Source: Aeromonas encheleia
Lineage (GTDB): Bacteria > Pseudomonadota > Gammaproteobacteria > Enterobacterales > Aeromonadaceae
NCBI RefSeq assembly: GCF_900637545.1
Contig: NZ_LR134376.1
Coordinates: 1,631,001-1,695,000 of the forward strand
Reading direction: 5' to 3'
DNA length: 64,000 bases
Shown piece after piece: positions 47,987 to 58,177 of the stretch. The position numbers were made by a program, and so were the translations under genes. Position 1 is the first letter of the stretch, and every line of letters starts with the position of its first letter. Below the pieces are notes generated by a model. It saw only the letters and a program-made list of their open reading frames with translations. It searched no databases and was not told the DNA's origin.

Positions 47987-49408
47987 TTAGTTCTCCTTCA
48001 CCGCGCTCAGCCGGGATGGCCTGAACCTGATCAGGAAGGCCAGGGTGATGACGGCGGTACACACCAGGCCGATGATGGTGGAGATGTCCATCGCCAGACC
48101 AAAGCCGATGGGCGCGTTGGCCAGGTAGGTAAACACCACGGCGGTCATAAACATGGCGGGGATGGTGCAGACCCAGTGCAGCTTGCCTTCCTTGATGAGG
48201 TAGGCGGCGGCGGCCCACAGCATGATGACGGCGGTGGTCTGGTTGGCCCAGCCGAAGTAGCGCCAGATCACCCCGAACTCCGCCTTGGAGATGATGAAGC
48301 CGAGGATGAACATGGGGACGGCGATCAGCAGTCGCTTGGCCATGGGCTTCTGGGTCAGCTTCAGGAAGTCCGCCACTATGAGGCGGGCACTGCGAAACGC
48401 GGTGTCACCGGAGGTGATGGGCAGGATCACCACGCCGAGGATGGCCAGGATGCCGCCGACCGTGCCGAGCAGGCTGGTGGAGACTTCGTGCACCACGGCC
48501 GCCGGGCCGCCGCTCGCCAGGGTGGCGTTGAGCGCTTCGGTGCTGTCGTAGAAGGAGAGACCCAGGGTACACCAGATGAGGGCGATGATCCCTTCACCTA
48601 TCATGGCGCCGTAGAAGATGAAGCGGCCGGACTTCTCATTCTGCATGCAGCGCGCCATCAGCGGGGACTGGGTGGCATGGAAGCCGGAGACGGCGCCACA
48701 GGCGATGGTGATGAACAGCAGCGGCCACAGCGGCAGCTCGGTCGGGTGCAGGTTGGAGAAGTCCATCCCGGTGTTGTAGAAGCCTTTGCCGGAGACGATG
48801 AGGCCGATGATGAGACCGACCGACATGAACACCAGCAGGGCGCCGAAGATGGGGTAGAAGCGACCGATGATCTTGTCGATGGGGACTATGGTGGCGAGGA
48901 TGTAGTAGGCAAAGATCGCCACTATCCAGTAGACCAGATCGGTGGAGGTGAGGTTCGCCAGCAGGCCCGCCGGGCTCAGCACGAACACCACGCCCACCAG
49001 CATCAGCAGCACCACGGCAAACAGGTTCATGAAGTGCTTGGCGGTGGTGCCCAGGTGCTCACCGACCACTGTTGGTACCGAGGCGCCCTTGGCGCGCACC
49101 GACAGCATGCCGGAGAAGTAGTCGTGGACCGCGCCGGCGAAGATGCAGCCAAACACTATCCAGAGCATGGCGACCGGGCCGTACAGGGCGCCCAGGATGG
49201 GGCCGAAGATGGGGCCGACCCCGGCGATGTTGAGCAGTTGAACCAGGTAGACCTTCTTGTCCGACATGGGCACATAGTCCACGCCGTCGGCCATGGTGAT
49301 GGCAGGGGTGGCGAGCTCGGGTTGCGGGCCAAATATCCGCTCGATGAACTTGCCATAGAAGAAATAGCCAGCCACTAGCAGGCCGACGCAGAGGAAGAAC
49401 CAGATCAT
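47987..49408 (-). CDS. CstA-family transporter (short form), probable pyruvate/peptide uptake
   Basis: 473 aa with 12 or more hydrophobic segments. CstA signatures: VPMSDKKVYLVQLLNIAGVGPIFGPI, GCIFAGAVHDYFSGMLSVRAKG, GAVSGFHATQSPLMARCMQNE and ILPITSGDTAFRSARLIVADFL. Much shorter than E. coli CstA (701) or BtsT (716). CstA/BtsT proteins import pyruvate, and CstA also peptides. A LytS/LytTR two-component system lies just upstream on the same strand, matching the BtsSR control of btsT in E. coli. TGGAG precedes the ATG. Confidence 0.9.
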   Translation of the reverse strand: MIWFFLCVGLLVAGYFFYGKFIERIFGPQPELATPAITMADGVDYVPMSDKKVYLVQLLNIAGVGPIFGPILGALYGPVAMLWIVFGCIFAGAVHDYFSGMLSVRAKGASVPTVVGEHLGTTAKHFMNLFAVVLLMLVGVVFVLSPAGLLANLTSTDLVYWIVAIFAYYILATIVPIDKIIGRFYPIFGALLVFMSVGLIIGLIVSGKGFYNTGMDFSNLHPTELPLWPLLFITIACGAVSGFHATQSPLMARCMQNEKSGRFIFYGAMIGEGIIALIWCTLGLSFYDSTEALNATLASGGPAAVVHEVSTSLLGTVGGILAILGVVILPITSGDTAFRSARLIVADFLKLTQKPMAKRLLIAVPMFILGFIISKAEFGVIWRYFGWANQTTAVIMLWAAAAYLIKEGKLHWVCTIPAMFMTAVVFTYLANAPIGFGLAMDISTIIGLVCTAVITLAFLIRFRPSRLSAVKEN

Positions 49409-49550
49409 TGTTACGCTCCAGCATTGTTATTTTATGGTGTGCGCGGTCAGTCTAAGTGGGCTCTTCTGTTAACGGCAGGTAAAGGTGGTGAGCGGCGGCA
49501 TGGCGACCCGAGCGGTTGCCGACTGTGAGCCGGCGCACACTCAGGCCAGG

Positions 49551-50255
49551 TCACTCCAGGCCTAACTCATCCCTCAGCTCCTTGAGGTAGCGACGGCTGA
49601 CCGGCACCCTGGCCCCGCTTTGGGTGACGATCTGGGCCAGCTGATTCTCCAGCAACTGGATCTCGAAGATAGCGTGTGGGGCCACCAGATATTGGCGGTG
49701 GCAGCGCAGCAGCGGGGTCTTCTCCTCCAGCGACTTGAGCGTGAGTTGGGTGTGAAACAGCTCACCCTGGCAGGCGACGTGCACCCCGCCGAGATCCGAG
49801 AAGGCATACTCCACCTGCTCTATGGGCAGCAGCCGCACCCGGTTGTGCAGGTAGCCGGGAATGTGGCGAATGGCGGGCGCCAGCGAGGTGATGGACTGGG
49901 GGGTGAGATCCTGCTTGAGGCGCGCCAGCGTCTTGGCCAGCCGGACGGGCTCGACCGGCTTGAGCAGGTAGTCGAAGGCGTTCTCCTCGAAGGCCTGGAT
50001 GGCGTAGTCATCAAACGCCGTGACGAACACGATGCGGGGCAGGGGATCGAGCATGGCCACCAGCTCCATGCCGCTGAGCTTGGGCATCTGGATATCGAGA
50101 AACACCACGTCCGGCTTGAGTCGCTGGATGAGCGGCAGCGCCTCAAGGGCGTTGGCGGCCGCGCCGAGGATCTCGATATCGGGGTCACTGCCGAGCAGCT
50201 CGGCCAGCTCTTCGCGGGCATAGGGCTCGTCATCGACGATCAGGATGCGGATCAT
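49551..50255 (-). CDS. btsR: LytTR response regulator (BtsR-like)
   Basis: 234 aa from ATG 50255, overlapping the kinase stop. Receiver domain ~1-120 with RILIVDDEPYAREELAELLG, DVVFLDIQMPKLSGMELVAM (phospho-acceptor Asp) and VFVTAFDDYAIQAFEENAFDYLLKPV. LytTR DNA-binding domain ~130-234: GGVHVACQGELFHTQLTLKS, LRCHRQYLVAPHAIFEIQ, GARVPVSRRYLKELRDELGL. Probably activates the neighbouring cstA-family gene. Confidence 0.9.
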   Translation of the reverse strand: MIRILIVDDEPYAREELAELLGSDPDIEILGAAANALEALPLIQRLKPDVVFLDIQMPKLSGMELVAMLDPLPRIVFVTAFDDYAIQAFEENAFDYLLKPVEPVRLAKTLARLKQDLTPQSITSLAPAIRHIPGYLHNRVRLLPIEQVEYAFSDLGGVHVACQGELFHTQLTLKSLEEKTPLLRCHRQYLVAPHAIFEIQLLENQLAQIVTQSGARVPVSRRYLKELRDELGLE

Positions 50256-51943
50256 GTTATCTCCTTGGAAGGGGGCCGGGGCGCCTTGGGGATGCTGAAG
50301 GAGACCCGGGTCCATTGCTCCGGCTCGCACTGGACGCTGAGGCCGAAGCGATCGCCGAAGGCACTCTTGAGTCGGCGGTCCACTATGTTCATGCCGAGCC
50401 CGTCCCCCGTCAGATCCCCCTGCCATGCGCCGGCGTTGTCCTCGACGCAGAGCCTGACCAGCTCGGGGGTCTCCTCCGCGTAGAGGCGGATGCGGCCATG
50501 TTCCAGCAGGGTGGAGATGCCGTGCTTGATGGCATTCTCGATGAGGGGCTGCAGGGTGAAGCTCGGCAACTGCAGCTGGCCCAGCCGCGGCGGGATCTCG
50601 TTTTGCACTGTCAATCGCTCACCAAAGCGGGCCAGCTCGATCTCCAGGTAGGATTGGCAGTGCTCCTGCTCCTCCTGCAGGGTGGCCATGTCGCTCTGGC
50701 GCTTGAGGTTCTTGCGAAAGAAGCGGGACAGATGCAGCAGCAGCTGGCGTGCCCGCTCGGGGTCGCGCCGGGTGATGGCGCTGATGGTGTTGAGGGTGTT
50801 GAACAGGAAGTGGGGGTTGATCTGGGCCTGGATGAGTTTGAGCTCGGACTGCACCAGCAACCGTTGCTGCTGCTCCAGCCGGCCGCTCAGCAGCTGCTGG
50901 GAAAGCAGGTTGGCGATCCCTTCCCCCAGGGTGTGGTTGATCTTGAGGAACAATCGCTTCTTGGGTTCATAGAGCTTGATGGTGCCTATCACCCCCTTGT
51001 CCCCTTGCAGCGGGATCACCAGCACCGAGCCGAGCTGGCACTGGGGGGAGATGCTGCAGCGATAGGGCTGGCGGTTGCCGTCGGCGAACAGCACCTTGTT
51101 CCGGGCGATGGCCTGCAGGGTGATGGCCGAGGTGATGGGGGTACCCGGCTTGTGGTGATCCTCGCCGGTGCCGATGAAGGCCAGGATCTTGTCGGTATCC
51201 GTGATGGCGACGGCACCGACCCCGGTCTCTTCCTGCACGATGCGGGCGATTTTGTTGCTCGCCTCGACGGTGAAGCCCTGGGTCATGATGCCGACGGTGC
51301 GGTTGGCGATGGTGAGTGCCTTGGCGGAGAAGACCCGGGAGAACTTCTCGTACATCCGTTGCTGGTCGCGGATCATGCTGATGAACAGCGCCGCCCCGCA
51401 GGAGTTGGCCAGGATCATGGGGGTGGCTATGGTGCGCACCAGCTGCAGGGCCTGCTCAAAGGGCGTGGCGACCAGCAGTATGATGACCATCTGCAAGATC
51501 TCGGCGTAGAGGGTGGTGAAGAAGGCGATCCGGGGTTTGAACAGGGCATCCACCCGGTTGGTCCGCATCAGTCGCCAGTGCACCAGGCCACCCAGCAAGC
51601 CCTCGCAGGTGGTGGAGATGGCGCAGGCGAGATCGGTAAATCCGCCGAGGGTATAGCGGTGCAGGCCACCGGTCAGTCCCACCAGAAAGCCCACCAGCGG
51701 ACCCCCCAGCAGCCCGCCCAGCACGGCGCCGACGGCGCGGGTGTTGGCGATGGCGTCATCTATGTCCAGCCCGACGTAGGTGCCGAGGATGCAAAAGCAG
51801 GAAAAAATAACGTATATCAAGACTTTGTGGGGGAGCCTGACCGAGTAGTTGGCCAGGGGGCGCAGCAGCGGACTCTTGGAAAAGAGGTAGGCGATGACCA
51901 GGCTGACGCTCATCTGCTGCAGCAGGGAGAGGACTAACTGCAT
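50252..51943 (-). CDS. btsS: LytS-type sensor histidine kinase (BtsS-like)
   Basis: 563 aa. N-terminal 5TM-5TMR_LYT module (~1-190: GTYVGLDIDDAIANTRAVGAVLGGLLGGPLVGF), GAF domain ~215-345 (ARIVQEETGVGAVAITDTDKILAFIGTGEDHH), then a His_kinase domain with phospho-His in LIQAQINPHFLFNTLNTISA and an ATP lid GDGLGMNIVDRRLKSAFG. In E. coli BtsS binds external pyruvate. Overlaps the regulator gene by 4 bp. Confidence 0.92.
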   Translation of the reverse strand: MQLVLSLLQQMSVSLVIAYLFSKSPLLRPLANYSVRLPHKVLIYVIFSCFCILGTYVGLDIDDAIANTRAVGAVLGGLLGGPLVGFLVGLTGGLHRYTLGGFTDLACAISTTCEGLLGGLVHWRLMRTNRVDALFKPRIAFFTTLYAEILQMVIILLVATPFEQALQLVRTIATPMILANSCGAALFISMIRDQQRMYEKFSRVFSAKALTIANRTVGIMTQGFTVEASNKIARIVQEETGVGAVAITDTDKILAFIGTGEDHHKPGTPITSAITLQAIARNKVLFADGNRQPYRCSISPQCQLGSVLVIPLQGDKGVIGTIKLYEPKKRLFLKINHTLGEGIANLLSQQLLSGRLEQQQRLLVQSELKLIQAQINPHFLFNTLNTISAITRRDPERARQLLLHLSRFFRKNLKRQSDMATLQEEQEHCQSYLEIELARFGERLTVQNEIPPRLGQLQLPSFTLQPLIENAIKHGISTLLEHGRIRLYAEETPELVRLCVEDNAGAWQGDLTGDGLGMNIVDRRLKSAFGDRFGLSVQCEPEQWTRVSFSIPKAPRPPSKEIT

Positions 51944-52121
51944 AAAAAACGTTCCTTTAAAACCATGGCGCGCAGTGGCCCCGGCGCGGCGTTTTGTGAT
52001 CCGGATCCTGTTCCGTCTCGGGCAATGGGTGTATCGCGGCGAGCAGTTTGCCAGAATGCTGGAGTAAAACCATATAAAATCAGCATGTTAAATTGATATT
52101 TGTGTAATCGATTCAGGCTTG
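51944..52121. other. Leader region between btsS and the sRNA candidate
   Basis: AT-rich in its right half. It must carry the btsSR promoter on minus and, if the sRNA is real, a plus-strand promoter. A weak TTGTGT/TATTGC pair with 17-bp spacing is present at about 52100-52128. Confidence 0.4.
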
Positions 52122-52210
52122 GTATTGCTGAAGAGAGCATGAATGTATCCGCTGGATACGCTACACGGAGGTAGCATGCTCCGCCCGGCCTTCTGGCTGG
52201 GCGTTTTTTA
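52122..52210 (+). ncRNA. Candidate small RNA with three hairpins and a terminator
   Basis: Three consecutive stem-loops: GTATCC-GCT-GGATAC (52145-52159), GCTAC-ACGGAG-GTAGC (52160-52175) and CGCCCGGCC-TTCT-GGCTGGGCG plus six T (52182-52209). No plus-strand gene lies upstream or downstream that could use this terminator. The second loop exposes ACGGA within CTACACGGAGGTAG, close to the CsrA/RsmA-binding consensus. The 5' end is a guess. A short frame MNVSAGYATRR is contained but is probably incidental. Confidence 0.5.
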
Positions 52211-52297
52211 TTCAGGTTCAATAGCGGACCATTTTGAGGGGGATTGGGCAATTATTCAGGTTTGTCCAATGAGTTATCCCCAGCTTCTGGGGATAAC

Positions 52298-53533
52298 TCA
52301 GAAGGCGAAATAGTAACAGAAGCGCCGGGTCAGGTTGAAAAACAGCCGTTGCCCCTCGTCCAGCTCCTCCCGCCTGATGCAGGCGGTGATGGCTCTCCCG
52401 TCCTCCCGCAGATCGATCATCGGCACCCCTTCCGGGCGCTGCGCCTTGCAGTAGGGCAGCACCTTGGGTCTGAGGGGCATGCTGGGCTCGGTGGAGAGCA
52501 CCAGCGCTACCGAGCCGTCGTCGAGGCGAACCAGAGAGCCGGGTGGATAGACCCCCAGCACCTTGATCAGCAATTTGACCAGATCCTGATCGAACTTCTT
52601 CTGGGACTGCTTGTAGAGCTGGGCTATGGCCTGGCTCGGCGCCGCCGGGGTGGCGCTGCTGCGCGGGTGCAACAGCTCGTCGTAGTAATCCACCAGGCCG
52701 ATGAGGCGGGCGAGGGGAGGGATCTCTCCCCCCTTGCTGCCGAGCGGGAAGCCGCTGCCGTCGAGTCGCTCGTGATGCAGATGGGCGACCTGGCGGATCC
52801 TGGGCTCAAATGCCTGCAGGTGGTTGAGCATCTCCAGCCCGTACTGGGGGTGCATGTTGAGAAAATTCAATTCGGCACGGCTGAGCTCCCCCCGCTTCTG
52901 GGTGATCTGGCTCGGGATCCTGAGCTCGCCAATGTCGTGGACTAGCCCGGCCAGCCCCACCTCTTCCATCTCGACGGGGCTCATGCCCAGCTCGCGGGCC
53001 ATCAGCATGGCGATGAAGGCCACGCTCAGGCTGTGCTGCAGCAGGATATCCGTGTGCTGGCTGCGGATCAGGTGCAAGCCAAGCGGCCCCTCGTGGGCGG
53101 CCATGCGGGCGGCGGCATCGCGCACTATCTGCGCCGTGTGGGCCAGCCCCTCGTCCGGCTTGAGGTTGAGGGCGCCAAGCGCATCGCGCAGCTCGGACAG
53201 GGATTGGCCGAATGCCTTGTCGGCGGCGCGCAGGGAGCGGCGAAAGGCCTTCTCGTCGAACATGGCTGGTTCGGGGAGGAGGGGTTCCTTGAGGGGAACG
53301 GATAGGGTGACCGCGGGAGTGGTGTCGCCGTGCAAGAGGGGCTCGACCGGGAGATCGCTTCGTGTGGGATCCACCATCAGCAGGGTGAGTTGGAGGTGGC
53401 GGATGATGTCGAGCTGCTGCTGATCGCGGATCTTGAAGGCATTGAACATGAAGGGGTGACTGGTCCATCCCGTGGGGAGATGGATGTAGTGGCCGATTCT
53501 TAACTGCTCGATGGAGGCTTGGATCAGCGCCAT
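52298..53533 (-). CDS. HD-GYP cyclic-di-GMP phosphodiesterase with DUF3391
   Basis: 411 aa. The N-terminal DUF3391 region (ASIEQLRIGHYIHLPTGWTSHPF) is typical of this class. The HD-GYP core (~160-300) retains HSLSVAFIAMLMA, GLVHDIGELRIP (HD), HPQYGLEMLNHL and HLHHERLDGSGFPLGSKGGEI, with Phe replacing the Tyr of GYP. Metal ligands are kept, so it should hydrolyse c-di-GMP and promote motility over biofilm. Ends about 90 bp from the sRNA terminator and is transcribed alone. Confidence 0.92.
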   Translation of the reverse strand: MALIQASIEQLRIGHYIHLPTGWTSHPFMFNAFKIRDQQQLDIIRHLQLTLLMVDPTRSDLPVEPLLHGDTTPAVTLSVPLKEPLLPEPAMFDEKAFRRSLRAADKAFGQSLSELRDALGALNLKPDEGLAHTAQIVRDAAARMAAHEGPLGLHLIRSQHTDILLQHSLSVAFIAMLMARELGMSPVEMEEVGLAGLVHDIGELRIPSQITQKRGELSRAELNFLNMHPQYGLEMLNHLQAFEPRIRQVAHLHHERLDGSGFPLGSKGGEIPPLARLIGLVDYYDELLHPRSSATPAAPSQAIAQLYKQSQKKFDQDLVKLLIKVLGVYPPGSLVRLDDGSVALVLSTEPSMPLRPKVLPYCKAQRPEGVPMIDLREDGRAITACIRREELDEGQRLFFNLTRRFCYYFAF

Positions 53534-53601
53534 TGGCTAGCTCTTGTTTCGTGTTTGCCTACCAACAAGCTAGCAAAATTAAACAGATAGACAAATAAAA
53601 A

Positions 53602-53623
53602 AGCCCGCGCAGGTGCGCGGGCT
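53602..53623 (-). terminator. adhE terminator
   Basis: AGCCCGCGC-AGGT-GCGCGGGCT hairpin with an A-tract on the left, giving a U-run in the minus direction; 20 bp past the adhE stop. Confidence 0.92.
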
Positions 53624-53643
53624 CTCTATCACAAGGCTAGTTA

Positions 53644-56319
53644 TCAGGCCTTGGATTTTTTCTTGCTTTCAACCTTGGTCTCTACCTTGGCTTCCACCTT
53701 GGTCGCTACCTGAGCTTCCTCGGTGAAGGGACGGCCGTAGTAGGTGTCCATCAGGATGGCTTTCAGCTCGGTGATCAGCGGGTAGCGCGGGTTGGCACCG
53801 GTGCACTGGTCATCGAAGGCTTCCAGCGCCAGCTGGTCAACCTTGGCCAGGAAGTCGGCTTCGTTCACACCGGCTTCACGGATGGAGGCCGGGATGCCCA
53901 GGGTCGCTTTCAGCTCGTCCAGCCAGGCCAGCAGCTTCTCGATCTTGGCAGCGGTACGGTCACTGGCCGCAGTCAGACCCAGGTGGTCGGCGATTTCGGC
54001 GTAACGACGACGAGCCTGCGGACGATCGTACTGGGAGAAAGCGGTCTGCTTGGTCGGGTTGTCGTTCGCGTTGTAGCGGATGACGTTGCTGATCAGCAGG
54101 GCGTTAGCCAAGCCGTGCGGAATGTGGAATTCAGCACCCAGCTTGTGCGCCATGGAGTGACAGACACCCAGGAAGGCGTTGGCGAATGCGATACCGGCGA
54201 TGGTCGCAGCATTGTGCACCTTCTCGCGAGCAACCGGATCGTTGGCACCGTTCTGGTAGCTGGACGGCAGATACTCTTTCAGCAGCTTCAGCGCTTGCAG
54301 TGCCTGGCCATCGGAGTATTCGTTAGCCAGTACGGAAACGTAGGCTTCCATGGCGTGAGTGACCGCATCCACACCACCGAAGGCGCACAGGGACTTGGGC
54401 ATGTTCATGACCAGGTTGGCATCGACGATGGCCATGTTCGGGGTCAGCTCGTAGTCGGCCAGCGGGTACTTCATGCCGGTGGCGTCGTCGGTTACTACCG
54501 CAAACGGGGTGACTTCAGAGCCGGTACCGGAAGTGGTGGTGATACAGACCAGTTCGGCCTTCACGCCCATTTTCGGGAACTTGTAGATACGCTTGCGGAT
54601 GTCCATGAAGCGCATGGCCAGATCTTCGAACGCAGTGTCCGGGTGCTCGTACATGACCCACATGATCTTGGCCGCATCCATCGGTGAACCACCACCCAGC
54701 GCCAGGATAACGTCCGGCTTGAAGGAGTTGGCCATCTCGGCGCCCTTGCGGACGATGGACAGGGTCGGGTCGGCTTCTACTTCGTAGAATACTTCCACTT
54801 CCATGTTCAGCTTCTTGAGCAGACGAACCACGTCGTCGGCATAGCCGTTGTTGAACAGGAAACGGTCGGTGACCACCATTGCACGCTTCTTGCCTTCCAG
54901 ATCACCGAGGGCGATCGGCAGGGAGCCACGACGGAAATAGATGGATTTCGGAAGTTTGTGCCACAGCATATTTTCTGCCCGTTTTGCGACTGTCTTCTTG
55001 TTGATCAGGTGCTTGGGACCGACGTTCTCGGAGATGGAGTTACCACTCCAGGAGCCGCAACCCAGGGTCAGGGAAGGAGCAAGAGCGAAGTTGTACAGGT
55101 CACCGATACCACCCTGGGTGGAGGGGGTGTTGATCAGGATACGGGCGGTCTTCATCTTGTCGCCGAAGTATCTGATGCGGTCGGCGTTGCGATCCTGGTC
55201 GGTGTACAGACCGGAGGTGTGGCCGATACCACCGATGTTGACCATGTCACAGGCCATATCAACAGCGTCTTCGAAGTTTTTGGCACGGAACATACCCAGC
55301 GTCGGGGAGAGCTTCTCGTGAGCGAACTCATCTTCAGCGCAGAGTTCCAGACCTTCACCGATCAGGATCTTGGTGGTGGCAGGCACAGTCACGCCAGCCA
55401 TGGCCGCGATCTTGGTGGCCGGCTGGCCCACGATGTCGGCGTTCAGCGCGCCGTTAATCAGCAGCACCTTACGTACCTTGTCAGCTTCATCTTTGGACAG
55501 GATGTAGCCGTCGTGGCTGGAGAAACGCTCTTTCACCTGATTGTAGATGGAGTCAACCACGATGACAGCTTGCTCGGACGCACAGACCACACCGTTGTCG
55601 AAGGTCTTGGACATCAGGATGGAGGCGACGGCACGCTTCACATCAGCGGTTTCGTCGATGACGATCGGCACGTTACCCGCACCCACGCCGATGGCAGGCT
55701 TGCCTGAGGAGTAAGCGGCTTTCACCATGCCCGGGCCACCGGTGGCCAGGATCAGGTTGATGTCGTTGTGCTTCATCAGCGCGTTGGACAGCTCAACGGA
55801 AGGTTGATCGATCCAGCCGATGATGTCTTTCGGTGCACCGGCGGAGATGGCTGCATCCAGTACCAGCTTGGCAGCGGTATTGGTGGAGTTCTTGGCGCGG
55901 GGGTGCGGGGAGAAGATGATGGCGTTACGAGTCTTCAGGGAGATAAGGGCTTTGAAGATCGCAGTAGCGGTCGGGTTGGTGGTCGGAACGATACCGCAGA
56001 TGATACCTACCGGCTCGGCGATGATCATGGTGCCCATCTCGTCATCCTGGCTCAGGATGCCGCAGGTCTTCTCGTCTTTGTAAGCGTTATAGATGTATTC
56101 GGAGGCGAAGTGGTTCTTGATAACCTTGTCTTCGATGATACCCATACCGGACTCTGCCACGGCCATTTGGGCCAAGGGGATACGGGCGTTGCTGGCGGCC
56201 AGGGCGGCGGCACGGAAAACCTTGTCTACCTGCTCTTGCGAGAAGCTGGCGAATTCACGCTGTGCTTCTTTGACGCGGGCAACCAGTGCATCCAGTTCAG
56301 CCAAATTGGTTACTGCCAT
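53644..56319 (-). CDS. adhE: Bifunctional acetaldehyde-CoA/alcohol dehydrogenase AdhE
   Basis: 891 aa, the same length as E. coli AdhE. N-terminal aldehyde dehydrogenase half: [40 protein letters not shown] and the catalytic Cys in [17 protein letters not shown]-terminal iron alcohol dehydrogenase half: [35 protein letters not shown] and [21 protein letters not shown] with the iron-binding His residues. It converts acetyl-CoA to ethanol anaerobically and forms spirosomes. The Lys/Glu/Val-rich tail ([19 protein letters not shown]) is low-complexity. An FNR-like site lies upstream. Confidence 0.97.
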   Translation of the reverse strand: MAVTNLAELDALVARVKEAQREFASFSQEQVDKVFRAAALAASNARIPLAQMAVAESGMGIIEDKVIKNHFASEYIYNAYKDEKTCGILSQDDEMGTMIIAEPVGIICGIVPTTNPTATAIFKALISLKTRNAIIFSPHPRAKNSTNTAAKLVLDAAISAGAPKDIIGWIDQPSVELSNALMKHNDINLILATGGPGMVKAAYSSGKPAIGVGAGNVPIVIDETADVKRAVASILMSKTFDNGVVCASEQAVIVVDSIYNQVKERFSSHDGYILSKDEADKVRKVLLINGALNADIVGQPATKIAAMAGVTVPATTKILIGEGLELCAEDEFAHEKLSPTLGMFRAKNFEDAVDMACDMVNIGGIGHTSGLYTDQDRNADRIRYFGDKMKTARILINTPSTQGGIGDLYNFALAPSLTLGCGSWSGNSISENVGPKHLINKKTVAKRAENMLWHKLPKSIYFRRGSLPIALGDLEGKKRAMVVTDRFLFNNGYADDVVRLLKKLNMEVEVFYEVEADPTLSIVRKGAEMANSFKPDVILALGGGSPMDAAKIMWVMYEHPDTAFEDLAMRFMDIRKRIYKFPKMGVKAELVCITTTSGTGSEVTPFAVVTDDATGMKYPLADYELTPNMAIVDANLVMNMPKSLCAFGGVDAVTHAMEAYVSVLANEYSDGQALQALKLLKEYLPSSYQNGANDPVAREKVHNAATIAGIAFANAFLGVCHSMAHKLGAEFHIPHGLANALLISNVIRYNANDNPTKQTAFSQYDRPQARRRYAEIADHLGLTAASDRTAAKIEKLLAWLDELKATLGIPASIREAGVNEADFLAKVDQLALEAFDDQCTGANPRYPLITELKAILMDTYYGRPFTEEAQVATKVEAKVETKVESKKKSKA

Positions 56320-57260
56320 GTTTATCTCCTGATGATTTGAAAACTGTTTAGTAAGACCTTGGCAATGCCCGGCAATTATAGCCTTCCTGTCAAGGATAGA
56401 ATCACCACAACGGGGTATTTACATGCCTTACTAAATTGCTTTCTGAGTCGATTATAGAGCGGGGTCGCTGCAGAAAAACTTGATCTGGATCATATGTAAC
56501 AAAAGAACAAAAGAAATTTTGTTTCATATATGTAGATCGGTTGAGGCGATCGGCAAGCAGGGCGGGGGCTGGCAGCGATAATCCCTGCATTAATTAAGGG
56601 ATATGTTTAATTTTTCAAATGGTTAGTGAAGATGCGCCAAGGGATCTTGAGCACCTTCGGCCCACGTGGGTCAGGGGCGCGCTGGATTCGCAGGCGATCA
56701 TCTCGCGGTAGCCCCTTACCTTGTTACCGTTGTTTGCGGCAAAAAAGCGTGTTTTTTTCATCCATCGGTACACCCAAAGGGCCGCTTGCTGGCCCTCGGC
56801 GGTCACAGCAGAAGATGCCGGCACGGGTTGACATGCGATAGTGTGATTTCCGTTCGACCCTGATCCTGACTCTGGGCCAAAATGTTAGGACAGAGATCGT
56901 CGATAATCAGTTGGCAACGCGAGTCGGAGAGCCGCCGCACCAAGGGGCTGCGCATCCGGTTTCATTGCAACTTGGCTCCATATCAATCAATGAAAATGTC
57001 TCTTTTTGCGATGCAAAATATCGCGACAAGACAAGGTGGTCAGATAAAGCGCTAATGAATTTTGCCAAAATGTTAATTTCACTAGGCTGGCATTAACAAC
57101 TCGATATGTTGAATTATGTCGATTCATTAGAGGAACTAACTGAAAAGCCACGGAAAGGGTGAGATTATTTGATTGGTGAAGGTCATGAGCATGGTGTAAA
57201 TTTACGCACAGTTTTTGTTGGGATGGCCCATGTGGCCCCGTTTGATTCTGGATGGCGCCT
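56320..57260. other. Long divergent region adhE / ychE
   Basis: About 940 bp without a credible gene. It contains the AT-rich adhE promoter zone (56340-56620) with an FNR-like site, then a mixed-composition stretch (56620-56880) in which short frames run on both strands with no ribosome site, then an AT-rich zone before ychE. E. coli adhE also has a long regulatory leader. Confidence 0.5.
56480..56493. promoter_or_regulatory. FNR-like box upstream of adhE
   Basis: TTGATCTGGATCAT matches the FNR consensus TTGAT-N4-ATCAA at nine of ten defined positions. It lies ~160 bp upstream of the adhE start, in keeping with anaerobic expression. Confidence 0.55.
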
Positions 57261-57896
57261 ATGGCAGCAATTGACGTCTCTTTGTATCTGAAATTTTTCG
57301 TTGGTCTGTTTGCGATCATCAACCCGCTTGGGTTGTTGCCGGTCTTTGTCAGCCTGACGGGCCACATGCAGCCGGAAGAGCGGATGAAGACCAATACCAC
57401 GGCCCATATTGCGGTGGTGGTGATCCTGATGGTCTCCATGTGCATGGGGCAGCTGATCCTGGATAGTTTCGGCATCTCATTGGCGTCATTTCGCATCGCC
57501 GGTGGTTCGCTGATCACTCTAATCGCCTGGTCCATGCTGCAAGGCAAGCTGGGCGAGGTGAAGCATAACAAGCAGGAGAAGGGCGAACTGGCCGCGCGGG
57601 AATCCATCGCCGTGGTGCCGCTGGCGCTGCCGCTGATGGCGGGGCCCGGGGCTATCTCCTCTTCTATTGTCTATGCCAGCCAGAAAACCTGGCCCCAGTT
57701 GCTGGGCATGTTCGTGGTGGCCATGGCATTTGCGTACTGCTCCTGGCTCATCTTCCGTGCCGCCCCCTTGTTGTTCAAACTGATGGGGAACACCGGCATC
57801 AACGTGGTGACCCGGATCATGGGGCTCATCATGATGTCCCTTGGCATCGAGATCATGGTGGCTGGCGTCAAGGGCGTCTTCCCCGGATTGATGTGA
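57261..57896 (+). CDS. ychE: MarC/YchE family membrane protein
   Basis: 211 aa from ATG 57261 (GGATGG 8 bp upstream; an ATG three codons earlier is possible). Six membrane segments of the MarC family: LYLKFFVGLFAIINPLGLLPVFV, SFRIAGGSLITLIAWSMLQG, ARESIAVVPLALPLMAGPGAI and INVVTRIMGLIMMSLGIEIM. Closely resembles E. coli YchE, which has the same position between adhE and oppA. Function unknown; amino-acid transport has been suggested for relatives. Confidence 0.92.
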   Translation: MAAIDVSLYLKFFVGLFAIINPLGLLPVFVSLTGHMQPEERMKTNTTAHIAVVVILMVSMCMGQLILDSFGISLASFRIAGGSLITLIAWSMLQGKLGEVKHNKQEKGELAARESIAVVPLALPLMAGPGAISSSIVYASQKTWPQLLGMFVVAMAFAYCSWLIFRAAPLLFKLMGNTGINVVTRIMGLIMMSLGIEIMVAGVKGVFPGLM

Positions 57897-57914
57897 TTCA
57901 GGTCTGTTTTGTCG

Positions 57915-57943
57915 GAGCCGGTCCCAGTGACCGGCTTTTTATT
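57915..57943 (+). terminator. ychE terminator
   Basis: AGCCGGT-CCCAGTG-ACCGGCT hairpin then TTTTATTG, 18 bp past the stop. Confidence 0.88.
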
Positions 57944-58177
57944 GTTTCTTTTTTGTTAGCCATTTCCTAGAATCGGGCGGGGCTGTATATAAAAGCACCA
58001 AACCAGCCTGTTTAAATGCTAGGGAATGGCTTAAAAGCTGTTTATTTGACCAAGGCTTAGCACCAGCTCTGATGATATATGTTGCATTATCAGAAATGAC
58101 AGGGAATTATGCTGATTGCGACCTCAGGCTCGCACTTATGGCAAATGCATGGAATGTTCTTGTTGGAGTAAATGGAA

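Noticed and set aside
50315..51937. 540-codon plus-strand frame opposite btsS
   Set aside because: Antisense shadow with no family features; the sensor kinase on minus is complete.
56615..56841. Overlapping short frames on both strands upstream of adhE
   Set aside because: No ribosome site, no recognisable domain, and both strands open equally; treated as non-coding.
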